Origin: Streptomyces sp. CB01201 | GTDB taxonomy: Bacteria; Actinomycetota; Actinomycetes; Streptomycetales; Streptomycetaceae | NCBI RefSeq assembly: GCF_002803085.1 | Contig: NZ_NNBJ01000011.1 | Location: 337,161 to 401,160, forward strand | Length of the DNA: 64,000 nucleotides | Direction of reading: 5' to 3' | Program-made: the position numbers and the translations under genes | Notes under the pieces: model-generated | The model's input: only the letters and a program-made list of their open reading frames with translations | What the model was told of the DNA's origin: nothing | Database searches by the model: none | In this document: positions 63,375 to 64,000 of the stretch, one piece after another | Layout of the letters: every line of letters begins with the position of its first letter | Position numbering within the stretch: position 1 is the first letter of the stretch

Positions 63375-63989
63375 GTGCCTAACCAGTCGCGTCCCAAGGT
63401 CAAGAAGTCTCGTGCGCTCGGCATCGCGCTGACGCCGAAGGCCGTCAAGTACTTCGAGGCCCGCCCCTACCCGCCGGGCGAGCACGGCCGTGGCCGCAAG
63501 CAGAACTCGGACTACAAGGTCCGTCTGCTGGAGAAGCAGCGCCTGCGCGCCCAGTACGACATCAGCGAGCGCCAGATGGCGCGTGCCTACGACCGCGCCA
63601 AGAAGGCCGAGGGCAAGACGGGCGAGGCGCTGGTCGTCGAGCTTGAGCGTCGCCTCGACGCCCTGGTCCTGCGTTCGGGCATCGCCCGCACCATCTACCA
63701 GGCCCGCCAGATGGTCGTCCACGGTCACATCCAGGTCAACGGTGGCAAGGTCGACAAGCCGTCGTTCCGCGTCCGTCCGGACGACGTCGTGACCGTCCGC
63801 GAGCGCAGCCGCGAGAAGGTTCCCTTCCAGGTTGCCCGCGAGGGTGGCTACGCCGGCGAGGGCGAGACCCCGCGCTACCTCCAGGTGAACCTGAAGGCCC
63901 TGGCCTTCCGCCTGGACCGCGACCCGAACCGCAAGGAAATCCCGGTCATCTGCGACGAGCAGCTCGTCGTCGAGTACTACGCCCGCTGA
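63375..63989 (+). CDS. rpsD: 30S ribosomal protein S4, zinc-free form
   Basis: This 204-residue protein begins MPNQSRPKVKKSRALG and contains RPYPPGEHGRGR, a complete S4 RNA-binding domain (LERRLDALVLRSGIARTIYQ, VVHGHIQVNGGKVDKPSFRV) and the conserved C-terminus ICDEQLVVEYYAR. It organises 16S rRNA folding and often represses its own operon. The N-terminal region lacks the Cys cluster that binds zinc in other S4 proteins. The GTG start has TGGAGAA directly upstream. Confidence 0.95.
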   Translation: MPNQSRPKVKKSRALGIALTPKAVKYFEARPYPPGEHGRGRKQNSDYKVRLLEKQRLRAQYDISERQMARAYDRAKKAEGKTGEALVVELERRLDALVLRSGIARTIYQARQMVVHGHIQVNGGKVDKPSFRVRPDDVVTVRERSREKVPFQVAREGGYAGEGETPRYLQVNLKALAFRLDRDPNRKEIPVICDEQLVVEYYAR

Positions 63990-64000
63990 TCCAGGCGTAA

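Overview
The window is a stretch of Streptomyces chromosome. The evidence is very high GC with G/C-biased third codon positions, frequent GTG/TTG starts, an SsgB sporulation protein, a Tat-exported GlpQ, PI-mannoside lipid genes and an ECF-type sigma factor. Gene order (rpsD, hisS, relA, apt, secFD, yajC, ruvBAC, yebC, pdxTS, pimA/patA/pgsA, thrS, ssgB, cobA, bluB-cobT, metNIQ, glpQ) matches, from memory, the conserved core region of S. coelicolor around SCO1505-SCO1565, read in the opposite direction. I see no prophage, integrase, transposase, CRISPR array or biosynthetic gene cluster.

Layout. 1-7157: end of a TetR regulator and its overlapping MFS exporter, an acyltransferase, a Tat-exported glycerophosphodiesterase with a candidate PHO box, a sigma-like protein, a GNAT, two small membrane proteins and a HAD phosphatase. 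7158-10149: methionine import operon metN-metI-metQ, preceded by a 28-codon leader ORF ending in alternating Cys/Met codons. 10346-17642: a RimJ-like GNAT, then cobalamin genes cobL, a BluB-CobT fusion behind a 342-nt structured leader, and a CobA/CysG-like enzyme. 17742-21651: SpoU methyltransferase, tail-anchored Ser/Thr kinase, two small genes, and a tRNA array (three tandem tRNA-Val(GAC), tRNA-Cys, tRNA-Gly).

21843-31572: pabB-pabC, a tandem GNAT, a DsbA-like protein, small membrane proteins, a CGNR regulator, ssgB with a candidate sigma-H promoter, two tRNA-Val(CAC) genes flanking an SRPBCC gene, a DnaQ-like exonuclease and a DUF4365 gene with an unknown partner. 31671-41336: thrS, then HIT-pgsA-patA-pimA on the plus strand, interrupted by a minus-strand membrane protein and an EF-G-like GTPase. 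41337-42039: a 43-45 bp tandem array that ends in a dispersed Streptomyces palindromic element. 42040-54574: LemA-like protein, pdxST, yebC, ruvCAB, yajC-secD-secF-apt-relA. 54953-63989: DUF349 protein, membrane cyclophilin, MBL hydrolase, hisS, VKOR-like protein, rarA, an HNH lipoprotein, and a DUF2470 gene divergent from rpsD across an iron box.

Most of the window is housekeeping. The most interesting signals are regulatory: the Met/Cys leader peptide before metNIQ, the structured leader and six-codon coupled ORF before bluB-cobT, the DmdR1/IdeR-type iron box between the DUF2470 gene and rpsD, the PHO box before glpQ, and repeat families that appear related to one another.
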